Shown one piece after another: positions 35,374-43,738 of a DNA stretch of 64,000 bases. The notes under the pieces were generated by a model. That model searched no databases. It was not told the origin of the DNA and saw only the letters and a list, made by a program, of their open reading frames with translations. The stretch covers positions 75,518 through 139,517 of the forward strand of contig DASVQE010000081.1 in the NCBI GenBank assembly GCA_036389275.1, given 5' to 3'. This DNA comes from QHVT01 sp036389275. GTDB taxonomy: Bacteria > Acidobacteriota > Thermoanaerobaculia > Gp7-AA8. How positions within the stretch are numbered: position 1 is the first letter of the stretch; every line of letters starts with the position of its first letter. Position numbers and translations under genes: made by a program.

Positions 35374-36807
35374 ATGGCCGTGCGGGGCGAGGAAGTCGCA
35401 GGCTCCATCGACGCGCAGGTGCGCGAGTCGATCGAGAGGATGGTGGCCGAGATCCGCTCCTCGATCGAGGACGTCCGCGCCGCCGTCGACTCGCAGCTCA
35501 AAGCTGCCCTGCAGAGCGTGCAGGCCGACGTCAACGCCATTTCCTTCCTTCCGCAAATCCAGAAGTCCATCAGCGAGCTCGAGGAGAGCATCGCCGCCGA
35601 TACGCCCGAGCCGGTCGCCGCCGCACCCGCCGCCGCACCGGGAGCGGACCGCGTCAAGAGCGCCATCCAGGCCATCGAGCGCGGCAAGTCGCAGGTCGAT
35701 GTGCTCAACGGCCTGCTCGAGCAGTGTCTCGAGTTCGGCTCGCGCGCCGCGCTGCTGATCCTCCGCGGCGAGACCTTCAGCGGTTGGAAAGGCGTCGGCT
35801 TCTCGACGCACGGCGGCAATGACGAGATGGTCAAGCGCTTCAACGCCAGCCCCGGCCTCGTGCCGGAGCTCGACCGCGTGCTGCGCGACGAGCAGGTGGT
35901 GATCTGGGACGGCGCCAATCTCGCCACGCGCCTCGGCGTCTCCGGCTCCGAGCGCGCCGTGCTCGTGCCGATGGTGATCAAGGACAAGGTCGCCGCCGCC
36001 GTCTACGTCGACGCCATCGAGGCCGACCGCGGCCGCTTCGACGTCGCTTCCATCGAGCTGCTCGTCTTCACGACCGGCCTGCTCGTCGACACGCTGGCCA
36101 TCCGCAAGAAGATCCCGTCGCCGAGTCTGCAGGAAGGCAACGCCGCCGAGACTCCCGCCGCCGCCGCGTCCGCGCCGAGCGCGCCCGCTCCGGCTCCTGC
36201 GCCGCCGCGGCCGCCCGCACCCGCACCCGTGGCCGCCGCACCGGCACCGCCGCCGCCCGAGCCGACCGCGGCTCCTGCGCCGCCGCCGCTCACCACCCGC
36301 ACCGATCCCGGCACCGTGGCCATCAACACCGCGCAACTGCGCGAGATGATGGCCGCGCGCCCGAGCTTCAACATGCCGGCCGCCGACGAGTTCGCGCCCG
36401 GCACCGCGAAGATGCCCGCCGTCGAGCCGAAGCCGGCGCCCGCGCCGCCGCCCGCCGCACCGGCGGCACCCGCGTCCGACGACCGCCCGAGCACGCAGTA
36501 CATCCCGCCGCCGAACCTCGCCCGCGCCGGCGCGAGCGGCGCGCAGAACGAAGACGCGAAGAGGCACGACGAAGCGCGCCGCTTCGCGCGGCTGCTCGTC
36601 TCCGAGATCAAGCTGTACAACGAGGCGAAGGTCGATCAGGGACGCCGCAACAACGATCTCTACGACCGTCTGAAGGAAGACATCGACCGCAGCCGGCAGA
36701 TGTACGACGAGCGCATCGCCGACGACGTCCGCAAAGTCTCGAACTACTTCTACGACGAGCTGGTGCGGATCCTCGCCGACGGGCGCGCCGAAGCGCTCGG
36801 TCTCTGA
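35374..36807 (+). CDS. GAF-like domain protein with coiled coil and proline-rich linker
   Basis: 477 residues, cytoplasmic. Order: N-terminal coiled coil (about 10-90, SIDAQVRESIERMVAEIRSS), a GAF-like domain (about 105-245, RAALLILRGETFSGWKGVGF ... RFDVASIELLVFTTGLLVDT), a long Ala/Pro linker (about 255-310) with a second one near 350-365, and a conserved charged helical C-terminus (DEARRFARLLVSEIKLYNEA ... YDRLKEDIDRSRQMY). Probably a signalling or scaffold protein; ligand unknown. The ribosome binding site GGGAGGA at 35364-35370 is strong. Confidence 0.8.
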   Translation: MAVRGEEVAGSIDAQVRESIERMVAEIRSSIEDVRAAVDSQLKAALQSVQADVNAISFLPQIQKSISELEESIAADTPEPVAAAPAAAPGADRVKSAIQAIERGKSQVDVLNGLLEQCLEFGSRAALLILRGETFSGWKGVGFSTHGGNDEMVKRFNASPGLVPELDRVLRDEQVVIWDGANLATRLGVSGSERAVLVPMVIKDKVAAAVYVDAIEADRGRFDVASIELLVFTTGLLVDTLAIRKKIPSPSLQEGNAAETPAAAASAPSAPAPAPAPPRPPAPAPVAAAPAPPPPEPTAAPAPPPLTTRTDPGTVAINTAQLREMMAARPSFNMPAADEFAPGTAKMPAVEPKPAPAPPPAAPAAPASDDRPSTQYIPPPNLARAGASGAQNEDAKRHDEARRFARLLVSEIKLYNEAKVDQGRRNNDLYDRLKEDIDRSRQMYDERIADDVRKVSNYFYDELVRILADGRAEALGL

Positions 36808-36838
36808 TCTGGCAGTGCTCTAGCACACTGCACACGTC

Positions 36839-39130
36839 GTGCTGCAGTGGTTTCGCAAGCGGTGGTGGGTTGCGCTGATCGTCATCGTGGCGATCGCCGG
36901 CCTGACCGCGTTCGCTTTCTTCTACTCCGAGGTCTTTCCCGACGCCGAGCAGGAAACGGCGAACGCGCAGGCGAAAACCGAAGCGCCGCCCGATCTCGCC
37001 AAGCTGCGCGACGCCTACACCTCGGGGCTGCAGGCGCTGCAGCGCGACGACGGCGCGGAGGCGGTGCGCCACTTCTCGTCGTTCGACTTCGGCGACCGCG
37101 CCGTCGAGGAGTACCGCCTCTACTACCTCGCGAACGGACATCAGCTCGCCGGCAACGAGAGCGCCGCGCGCACCACGCTCGCGCAACTCTGGCGCCGCAC
37201 GCCGCGGATGATCTACGCGAACGACGCCGCCTTCCACCTTGCCGGCCTCTATCAATCCTCCGGCGACTGGCGCCACTGCGCGGAGACTTTCGCGTCGCTG
37301 GCGCGCCGCACCGACGTGCCGGCCGTCGCCGCCGCCGCGCGCTGGAACGCGGCCCGCGCGCGTCTGGTCGTCGGCGACGTCGGCGGCGCGCTCTACGCCG
37401 CGCGCAACATCGTCATCTACAACCCGCGCTCGAACGAGGCGAAGCAGGCCATCGCCCTCGTGCGCGCGCTCACCGGCACGACCGACAAAGACCCGCTGCC
37501 GCTCACGCCGTCCGAGCGGCTCGATCGCGCCGAGGCGCTGCTGGCGAGCGGCGATCCGCAGAACGCATTCGATGAATTGACCGTGCTCGCGCCGTCCGCG
37601 CCGCAACTGGCCATGCAGATCTCGCTGCAGCGCGGCATCGCCCTCAACCAGCTCCATCGCTACGAAGACTCGAACAAACTCCTCGAGCCGCTCACCTCCG
37701 GCCCGTTCAAGTACGCCGTGCCGGCGCTGCGCTACGCGGCGAAGAACTACGCCGTCGTCGCCGCGTCGATCGATCCGAACGTGACCAAGGTGGTGAAGGA
37801 GAAGAAGAAAGTCGGCAACGTGAAGGTGCGCGTCGGCAAAGGGAAAAAGAAGAAGACCGTCACCAAACCGAAGTTCCAGATCGTCAATCGCACCATCAAG
37901 CTCGTCGACCTGGCGAAGAAAAACAAAAAGGACGAGTACGACCGGCTGGCCAGCGAGCGCCTCAAGGATCTGCTGCAGTTGCCGATCGATGAGAACCTCC
38001 GCTTCGACGTGCTCAGCGCGCTGGCCGAGCGCGCGCAGTCGAAGAATCAGGATGACTTCGTGCGGCAGCTCGTCGCGCAGATCGTCAAGCTCGACGCGAA
38101 CGCCGACCCGGCGCTGCAGCATCTCTGGGACAAGGCGTGGGCGGCCTACGCGCGCGGCGATCTCGCCGCCGCGAAGAGCGGCTTCCGCTTCATCGCCGAC
38201 ACCTACACGCATCCGAACGTGCGCCGGCAGTCCGACTATTGGTACGCGCGCACGATCGAGCGCCTCGGACAGAAGGAAGAGGCGAAAGCGATCTATCAGA
38301 AGCTCGCCGCCGCGCCGTACGCCGATCTCTACGCGATCCAGGCGGTCTCGCGCGGCGCGACGCGCACCGAGAACACGAGCAATCCGCTGGAGAAGAAAGG
38401 CGACGACTGGGGCGAAATCGCGGAGAAGCAGATGCCGGCCGAGCTGCGCCTCGCCTACGAGCTGAGCGCGCTCTCGTCGATGCGCGAGTCGTATCTCGAG
38501 GTGCGGCGCAACGAGAACCGGAAGAACATGCGCTTCGCCGAGTCGCTGCTCGCCGATTTCTACAACCAGAACGGCGACAAGGTGCTGATGTACCGCGCCG
38601 TGCGAAAAGCGTGGCCGCAGATCGCCACCGCCGAGCAGGACTCCGCGCCGGTCTACTTTCTGCGGATGTACTACCCGATCCGCTATGGCGAAGAGATCGA
38701 AAAGTACGCGGCCGAGAACAAGCTCGATCCGAATCTCGTGCGCGCGCTGATCCTGCAGGAGAGTTACTACAACCCTGGCGCGCGCAGCGGCGTCGGCGCG
38801 ACCGGCCTGATGCAGCTCATGCCGGCCACGGCGAAGGACCACGCCGGCCGCCTGCACATCGCCTTCGCCGCCTCACGCCTCGAGAACCCGAAGGTGAACA
38901 TCGAGCTCGGCACCTTCCACCTGCGCATGCTCGTCGACATGTTCCGCGGCAACACCTACCTCGCCGTCGCCTCCTACAACGCCGGCCAGGGCAACGTCCT
39001 CAAATGGCGCCGCGCCGCCCCCGGCAAACCGATCGACGAGTTCCTCGAATCAATCCCATTCCCCGAGACCCGCAATTACGTGAAGCGCGTGACGATGCTG
39101 CGGAGCTCGTACGCGAGGATGACGAAGTAG
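36839..39130 (+). CDS. Soluble-type lytic murein transglycosylase, membrane anchored
   Basis: 763 residues. Cuts peptidoglycan between MurNAc and GlcNAc. One N-terminal transmembrane helix (WWVALIVIVAIAGLTAFAFF), a long superhelical repeat region, and a C-terminal SLT domain: catalytic glutamate in RALILQESYYNPGARSGVGA (about 640), GLMQLMPATA, and VASYNAGQGNVLKW. About residues 315-370 contain a strongly lysine-rich insert (VVKEKKKVGNVKVRVGKGKK and following) that would bind acidic polymers or extend from the wall-facing surface. GTG 36839 is the start; no ribosome binding site is obvious. Confidence 0.93.
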   Translation: MLQWFRKRWWVALIVIVAIAGLTAFAFFYSEVFPDAEQETANAQAKTEAPPDLAKLRDAYTSGLQALQRDDGAEAVRHFSSFDFGDRAVEEYRLYYLANGHQLAGNESAARTTLAQLWRRTPRMIYANDAAFHLAGLYQSSGDWRHCAETFASLARRTDVPAVAAAARWNAARARLVVGDVGGALYAARNIVIYNPRSNEAKQAIALVRALTGTTDKDPLPLTPSERLDRAEALLASGDPQNAFDELTVLAPSAPQLAMQISLQRGIALNQLHRYEDSNKLLEPLTSGPFKYAVPALRYAAKNYAVVAASIDPNVTKVVKEKKKVGNVKVRVGKGKKKKTVTKPKFQIVNRTIKLVDLAKKNKKDEYDRLASERLKDLLQLPIDENLRFDVLSALAERAQSKNQDDFVRQLVAQIVKLDANADPALQHLWDKAWAAYARGDLAAAKSGFRFIADTYTHPNVRRQSDYWYARTIERLGQKEEAKAIYQKLAAAPYADLYAIQAVSRGATRTENTSNPLEKKGDDWGEIAEKQMPAELRLAYELSALSSMRESYLEVRRNENRKNMRFAESLLADFYNQNGDKVLMYRAVRKAWPQIATAEQDSAPVYFLRMYYPIRYGEEIEKYAAENKLDPNLVRALILQESYYNPGARSGVGATGLMQLMPATAKDHAGRLHIAFAASRLENPKVNIELGTFHLRMLVDMFRGNTYLAVASYNAGQGNVLKWRRAAPGKPIDEFLESIPFPETRNYVKRVTMLRSSYARMTK

Positions 39131-39138
39131 GGAGAGGC

Positions 39139-39222
39139 AGTTCCTCGGAGTTCCTCGGAGTGGCCGCGCCGCGTTTCTCTCCTCCGAGGAACTCCGAGGA
39201 ACCTCGAGGAACTCCGAGGAGC
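39139..39222. repeat. Decamer inverted repeat between convergent genes
   Basis: Left arm 39139-39160 (two AGTTCCTCGG units) and right arm 39181-39222 (four complementary units). It reaches the stop codon of the redoxin gene and could end both transcripts. Confidence 0.88.
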
Positions 39223-39762
39223 TCACTTCACGCACCCACTCGCCACCGTCTCACTCTTCGGCACTTCCCGTCCGCTGAGCAACGCATTGATCGCATCGGT
39301 CAGCGCGGTCTGGGTGCGGTTCACCGGCGCGTCGTCGATGAAGCCGTGGTAACGGATCATGCCGGCGTCGTCGATCACGAACGCTTCGGGCAGCGCGCGC
39401 ACGCCGTAGGCTTTGGCGACGCGGCCGTCGTCCTGCAGGAACGGGTAGGGATAATCCTCGGCGACGGCGCGCGCCTTCATCTCCGCGAGCGATTCGCCGG
39501 CGGCGTCGACGGCGTAGAAGCGCACGCCTTTCTGCTGGAAGCGCTGCGCGATCTCGAACATGCGCTGCTCGAACGCGCGCGCGTCGGGGCAGCGCACCGA
39601 CGTGAAGAACACCACCTTCAGATTTCCCACCGTCGGCTGCATCGACACCGTCGCGCCGTCGGTCGCGTTCACCAGCGCGAACGCCGGCGCCTGCTGCGCG
39701 GCGCACGGCAGCGCCAGCACGAGACTAAGGAATGAAGCCGCGAATCGTACGGACTCTCGCAT
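39223..39762 (-). CDS. Secreted peroxiredoxin/redoxin-like thiol protein
   Basis: 179 residues with a signal peptide (MRESVRFAASFLSLVLALPC). Thioredoxin-fold redoxin of the AhpC/TSA group: KVVFFTSVRCPDARAFEQRM carries the single active-site cysteine, and YGVRALPEAFVIDDAGMIRY the cis-proline region. A second cysteine is three residues from the end (SGCVK) and could be the resolving one. It starts 38 bases inside the end of the VWA gene, with GGAG before the ATG, so the two are co-translated; the pair is exported. Confidence 0.88.
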   Translation of the reverse strand: MRESVRFAASFLSLVLALPCAAQQAPAFALVNATDGATVSMQPTVGNLKVVFFTSVRCPDARAFEQRMFEIAQRFQQKGVRFYAVDAAGESLAEMKARAVAEDYPYPFLQDDGRVAKAYGVRALPEAFVIDDAGMIRYHGFIDDAPVNRTQTALTDAINALLSGREVPKSETVASGCVK

Positions 39763-41515
39763 CGGGACGCTCCACCTTCACCTCGATCGTACGATAGGTC
39801 TGATCCTTCTTCGAGCTCTCCGTCTCGTAGGTGATCAGATACTGCGAGCGCAGCTCCTTCTCCAGTTGCGCGTAGACCTCGCCGAGCTGCTTGGCGCTCT
39901 TGATGAACCACGTCGAGCCGCCGGTCTCCGCCGCCAGCGATTTCATGCGCGCCGGGCCGCCGAACTCGCCGAAGCCGAAGCCGATGCCGATGAAGTAGAT
40001 CGGCACGCGCGACGCGCGCGCATACGTCAGCACGTCCTCGTACGGCAGGCGCGAGGTCGTGTCGTCGCCGTCGGAGATCACGATCAGCGCCTTCCGTCCC
40101 GGCACGGAGCGGAACCGATAGAGCCCGGTCACGATGGCGTCGAAGAGCGCCGTGCCGCCGGCCGCTTTCGGGATCGCGTTCACCTGCGCCTCGAGGATGC
40201 CGAGGTCGGAGACGAAGGGCGCGTTGCGCGACGGATCGCCGGCGAATGCGCCGATGAAGGCGCGATCGCGCGGCTTGATGATGCTGCGGAAGAAAGCGAT
40301 GGCGGCGCTCTTCGCGTCTTCCATCCGCTCTTCCATGCTTCCGGAATGATCGAGAAGCACACCGATGGAAAGCGGGAGATTCGTCGCGAAGTTGAAGCTC
40401 GAGATCTTCTGCGGCTTCCCGTTCTCGAGCACCTTCACCTCTTTCTCGGTGAGGTCGGTGATGGCGGAGCCTGAGGCATTCGTCACGGTGACCGGCAGCT
40501 CGACGAGATTCACTTCGATCTCTTCGCTGAGCCGGTCGCCGTTGAGGAACATCAGGTCGCTGGCCTCGTAGCCGGTGGCGTCGATCACCGAGGCGCGGAT
40601 GAACTTCTCGCTGGCCAGCCGCGCGGTGGCCATGTCGACGGCGTAGGGCGGCCGCTTCCACTCGTAGAGTTTGTTGTTGCTGGCGCCGTAGAGCACGACG
40701 CTGCGGATCTCGCTGTTCTTCGGGTTCTGCACGCTCAGCTTGATGTGCGAGACGCCGTCGGGCGTTTCGGTGCGGGTGAGCTTCGCCTCCATCGGCATGT
40801 CGCGGTCGCTGACCATGAAGGCGTCGGCGTCGACGTAGCGGCCGGCCGCGTCGTAGCCGATCGCGCGCACTTCGACGCGCTTCGGCAGCTTGCCGAGGTC
40901 GAGCTCCGCGGTGAACGGCGGCGCGTTGCGCGCCAGCACTTTCTTTCCCTCGACCCAGAACTCGACGCGCTTGACGCGCGGGTCGGCCTCGACGTCGACG
41001 ATGAACAGATTCGGCGCGACGTCGCGGCGCGGCGAGCGGATCTTCACCGCGCCGGTGATCTCCGGCACCACGCCTTCCAGCACGATCGCCTCGACGCCGT
41101 CGCCCGCCTCGGCGACGTAGATGTGATTCGTCTTCGCGATGGCGAACGTTTTGGCCGTCTTCATCAGCAGCGCGGGCGGCCCGGCCTCGTCTTCGTTCGG
41201 CATGATCACGCGCGCTTCGATCTCCGCCGTGCCTTCCTTGAACGTCTGCAGCATGCGCATGGCGTCGCGCTGCTGCGGCGGCACCGGCACGCGGAAGTTG
41301 CGGATCACCACGCCGTCCTGCAGAAACGATCCCTGCAGGAAGAGCCCCGTCTCCGGCGGCACCTCGGGCGGCGTGGCGAAGCGGAAGGCCACGCGCGTGA
41401 CGATGCCGTCGGGCGAGTCGCCGAGCGGCTCGAGCGTGATCGCCAGCGGCTCCGGCAGATCGCTCTGCGCGAAGAGCGGCAGTGTGAACGCGAGCGCGAT
41501 CAGGAGCTTTCGCAT
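39725..41515 (-). CDS. Secreted VWA-domain protein (VWFA-related Acidobacterial domain)
   Basis: 596 residues from ATG 41515 with a signal peptide (MRKLLIALAFTLPLFAQ). The long N-terminal region is beta-rich (about 20-350). The VWA domain (about 375-580) opens with LPLSIGVLLDHSGSMEERM, a complete DxSxS metal site, with later GGTALFDAI threonine and ISDGDDT aspartates. The preceding LPVTVTNASGSAITDLTEKE then VKVLENGK and the later SQYLITYE are the signature of the family named for Acidobacteria, many copies of which occur per genome. Role unknown. Confidence 0.93.
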   Translation of the reverse strand: MRKLLIALAFTLPLFAQSDLPEPLAITLEPLGDSPDGIVTRVAFRFATPPEVPPETGLFLQGSFLQDGVVIRNFRVPVPPQQRDAMRMLQTFKEGTAEIEARVIMPNEDEAGPPALLMKTAKTFAIAKTNHIYVAEAGDGVEAIVLEGVVPEITGAVKIRSPRRDVAPNLFIVDVEADPRVKRVEFWVEGKKVLARNAPPFTAELDLGKLPKRVEVRAIGYDAAGRYVDADAFMVSDRDMPMEAKLTRTETPDGVSHIKLSVQNPKNSEIRSVVLYGASNNKLYEWKRPPYAVDMATARLASEKFIRASVIDATGYEASDLMFLNGDRLSEEIEVNLVELPVTVTNASGSAITDLTEKEVKVLENGKPQKISSFNFATNLPLSIGVLLDHSGSMEERMEDAKSAAIAFFRSIIKPRDRAFIGAFAGDPSRNAPFVSDLGILEAQVNAIPKAAGGTALFDAIVTGLYRFRSVPGRKALIVISDGDDTTSRLPYEDVLTYARASRVPIYFIGIGFGFGEFGGPARMKSLAAETGGSTWFIKSAKQLGEVYAQLEKELRSQYLITYETESSKKDQTYRTIEVKVERPDARVRTIRGFIP

Positions 41516-41587
41516 GGGATGCGCAAGCGAGCATACGAGCAGCGCATTCCGCGGGCGGTGGCAAAACGCGAAACCGTTCGCGCCGTA

Positions 41588-41593
41588 TACGAT
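41588..41593 (+). promoter_or_regulatory. -10 element (TACGAT) of the SpoIIE-type phosphatase gene
   Basis: TACGAT within GTATACGAT, 6 bases before GTG 41600. It fixes the start of a gene whose frame is open much further upstream. Confidence 0.5.
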
Positions 41594-41599
41594 CTCGAC

Positions 41600-42772
41600 G
41601 TGCTTCCCGGACATTCGCTGAAGCCTCTCGCCGTAGCCATCGGCATCGGCGTGCTCTTCGCCGGCGTTTACGCGCTGTCGCGGCCCGCCGGCCACCTGCG
41701 CATCATCGGCGCCGGCGCGCTCACCGGCCTGGCCATCTGGGCCTGGGCCACGCTCTTCCAGCAATTCTTCCGCCGCACGCTTCACCGCCGCACCGCGGCC
41801 ACGCGCACGCTGCTCCAGGCGTTGCTCTTCCTCGTCGCCGGCATCTGCGGCTGGATCACCGGCATGGTGCTCGCGCGGCCGCTCTTCGGCGCCGGCTGGC
41901 GCCTGCGCGAGATCCTCGATCGCGAGAGCGCGCTGCTGATGCTCGTCACCAGCGGCATCGCCGTCGGAGTCGGGCTGGCCTTCTATGTCTACGAGCTGCT
42001 GCGCACGCGGCTCGAGCAGACGCTCGCGCAACTGAAGGAAGCGGAGTGGGCGGAGAAGGAGCTCGAGCTGGCGCGCGCGATCCAGACGCGCCTGCTGCCG
42101 CCGGCGCTGGTCGAAGGCGACGGCTACACGATCGCCGCGCGCAATCTGCCGGCGCGTTTCGTGGCCGGCGATTTCTACGACGTGGTGCGCCTCGACGACG
42201 GGTCGCTGGTGATCGTCGTCGCCGACGTGGCCGGCAAGGGTGTCGGCGCCAGCCTGATCATGGCGTCAGTGAAAGCGGTGCTGCCGTTCGTCGCCCGCGA
42301 GCACGCCGCGCGCGCGATGTCGATGCTCAACGAGAAGCTCGTGCAGGAGCTCGGCCGCCGCGAATTCGTCGCCCTCGCCTACGCCCGCTTCTTCCCGAAT
42401 GATGGATCGCTGGAACTGCTGAACGCCGGATTTCCCGATCCGTATGTGATCGGGAAGGATGGAGTTCGCGCACTCACCGCCACCGGCACGCGCCTGCCGC
42501 TCGGCGTCCGCCGCGACGCCGCGTACGAGCCGCTCGCCGCGCACATCGCCCCCGGCGAGCGCCTGCTCTTCGTCTCCGACGGCATCCCCGAAGCTCCCAT
42601 CGCCGGCGAGCCCCTCGGCTACGACGGCCTGGTCGAGATCCTCACCACGCTCGACGGCGCCGCGCGCGGCGAAGCGTGGCTGGAGCGCTTTCTCGACGCC
42701 GTGCGCGCGCGCGTCGACGACGGGCTCGCCGATGATTGGACGGCTGTGGTGGTCGAACGGGCGTCGCTGTAA
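41600..42772 (+). CDS. Membrane-bound PP2C/SpoIIE-type serine phosphatase
   Basis: 390 residues. Four hydrophobic helices (about 10-30, 35-50, 75-95, 115-135), a short coiled coil (LEQTLAQLKEAEWAEKELEL), then the SpoIIE/RsbU phosphatase domain: ARAIQTRLLPP, ARFVAGDFYDVVRLDDGSLV with the metal aspartate, VVADVAGKGVGASLIMA, LLFVSDGIPEA and DDWTAVVVERA. Such enzymes dephosphorylate anti-anti-sigma proteins in partner-switching pathways; none is adjacent. Divergent from the VWA gene (84 bases). Confidence 0.9.
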   Translation: MLPGHSLKPLAVAIGIGVLFAGVYALSRPAGHLRIIGAGALTGLAIWAWATLFQQFFRRTLHRRTAATRTLLQALLFLVAGICGWITGMVLARPLFGAGWRLREILDRESALLMLVTSGIAVGVGLAFYVYELLRTRLEQTLAQLKEAEWAEKELELARAIQTRLLPPALVEGDGYTIAARNLPARFVAGDFYDVVRLDDGSLVIVVADVAGKGVGASLIMASVKAVLPFVAREHAARAMSMLNEKLVQELGRREFVALAYARFFPNDGSLELLNAGFPDPYVIGKDGVRALTATGTRLPLGVRRDAAYEPLAAHIAPGERLLFVSDGIPEAPIAGEPLGYDGLVEILTTLDGAARGEAWLERFLDAVRARVDDGLADDWTAVVVERASL

Positions 42773-42819
42773 CGTTTCGCCGCCGCGCGTCACCATCCTC
42801 GTGAAAGCAGGTGACGACG

Positions 42820-43011
42820 ATGGCAGGACGCGACTGGAAACGGATCGCGAAGGCGGCACTCGGAGGCTTCGTCGTCGGCGGAGTGGTCGGCGCGGGCAAG
42901 GGCGGCAGCGGCGGCGGCGGGATCGAAGGTGCCGGAAAGGGCGGCGTGGTCGGCGCGGTCCTCGGCGCGATCGGCGGCGCGGCGGTCGCGTTCTTGAAGT
43001 GGCTCTTCTGA
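42820..43011 (+). CDS. Small glycine-zipper-like membrane protein
   Basis: 63 residues: a basic start (MAGRDWKRIAKAALGGFVVG), then two glycine-rich hydrophobic stretches separated by GKGGSGGGGIEGAGKGG, ending VAFLKWLF. The pattern fits glycine-zipper membrane peptides. ATG 42820 is preferred to GTG 42811. Function unknown; it sits between the phosphatase and gph with short gaps. Confidence 0.55.
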   Translation: MAGRDWKRIAKAALGGFVVGGVVGAGKGGSGGGGIEGAGKGGVVGAVLGAIGGAAVAFLKWLF

Positions 43012-43025
43012 AACGAACGCGCGGT

Positions 43026-43050
43026 TTGGACGGCTGTGGTCGTTGAACGC
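43026..43050 (+). repeat. Relic copy of the end of the phosphatase gene
   Basis: TTGGACGGCTGTGGT is identical to 42736-42750, the codons for the conserved DDWTAVV end of the phosphatase, and similarity continues for about ten more bases. It lies in the gap before gph and is not in a gene. Confidence 0.55.
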
Positions 43051-43062
43051 GCCGCATCCCGA

Positions 43063-43068
43063 TAGAAT
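43063..43068 (+). promoter_or_regulatory. -10 element (TAGAAT) of gph
   Basis: TAGAAT 10 bases before ATG 43079; no ribosome binding site. Would drive the gph-serB-serC-serA operon. Confidence 0.55.
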
Positions 43069-43078
43069 CTTCGCCGCA

Positions 43079-43738
43079 ATGTCGCTCCGGTATCAGGCGG
43101 TGCTGTTCGACCTCGACGGAACGCTGGTCGACTCGTATGGTGCGCTCACCGAGGCGGTGAATCATGCGCGCCGCAGCCACGGCCTGCACGAGCTGAGCGC
43201 CGCGCGCATTCGCGAGCTGGTCGGCGACGGCATCGAGCGATTGCTGCAGCGCGCGTTCGAGCGTACCGACGTGCCGCCGAGCGTGATGACCGCGTTCGAA
43301 TCGCGCTACGACGAGATCTGCTGCGCCGAGTCGCGAGTCCTCGGCGAGGTCGAGACGACGCTCGAGAATCTCGCCGAGCTCGGGCTGGCCATGGGCGTCT
43401 GCACGAACAAGCCGACCGTGTTCTCGAAAAAAATCCTCGATTTTCTCGGCCTGTCGCGTCATTTCCGCGCCATCGTCGGACCCGATCTGGCCGGCGCGCG
43501 CAAGCCGGACGCGCAACATCTGCTCTACACGATGCGCGCGGTGCAGTGCGACCGCGACCGCGCACTCTTCGTCGGCGACATGCCCATCGACGTGCGCGCC
43601 GCCCGCAACAGCGGCATCGACGTCGCCGTCATCCCGACCGGCTCGTCCACCCGCGAACAACTCGCCGCCTCCGAGCCCGATCACTTTCTGGAGCGCTTCG
43701 GCGATCTGGTGAAGCTCGTGCGGCGCGAGGCGGCGTGA
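43079..43738 (+). CDS. gph: HAD phosphatase, phosphoglycolate phosphatase-like
   Basis: 219 residues. HAD motif I VLFDLDGTLVDSYGA, motif II region GVCTNKPTVF, lysine in GARKPDAQHLLYTM and motif IV FVGDMPIDVRAA are all present, with an alpha-helical cap of the Gph/PGMB subfamily. Removes phosphate from 2-phosphoglycolate or a similar small acid; exact substrate inferred. ATG 43079 is chosen over an earlier start at 43043 because of the promoter. Overlaps serB by GTGA. Confidence 0.87.
   Translation: MSLRYQAVLFDLDGTLVDSYGALTEAVNHARRSHGLHELSAARIRELVGDGIERLLQRAFERTDVPPSVMTAFESRYDEICCAESRVLGEVETTLENLAELGLAMGVCTNKPTVFSKKILDFLGLSRHFRAIVGPDLAGARKPDAQHLLYTMRAVQCDRDRALFVGDMPIDVRAARNSGIDVAVIPTGSSTREQLAASEPDHFLERFGDLVKLVRREAA

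Noticed and set aside
34657..36567. Minus-strand frame extending the BamE-like lipoprotein by over 400 codons upstream
   Set aside because: The extension is antisense to the GAF-like gene, and the lipobox signal peptide at 35256 gives a clear start.
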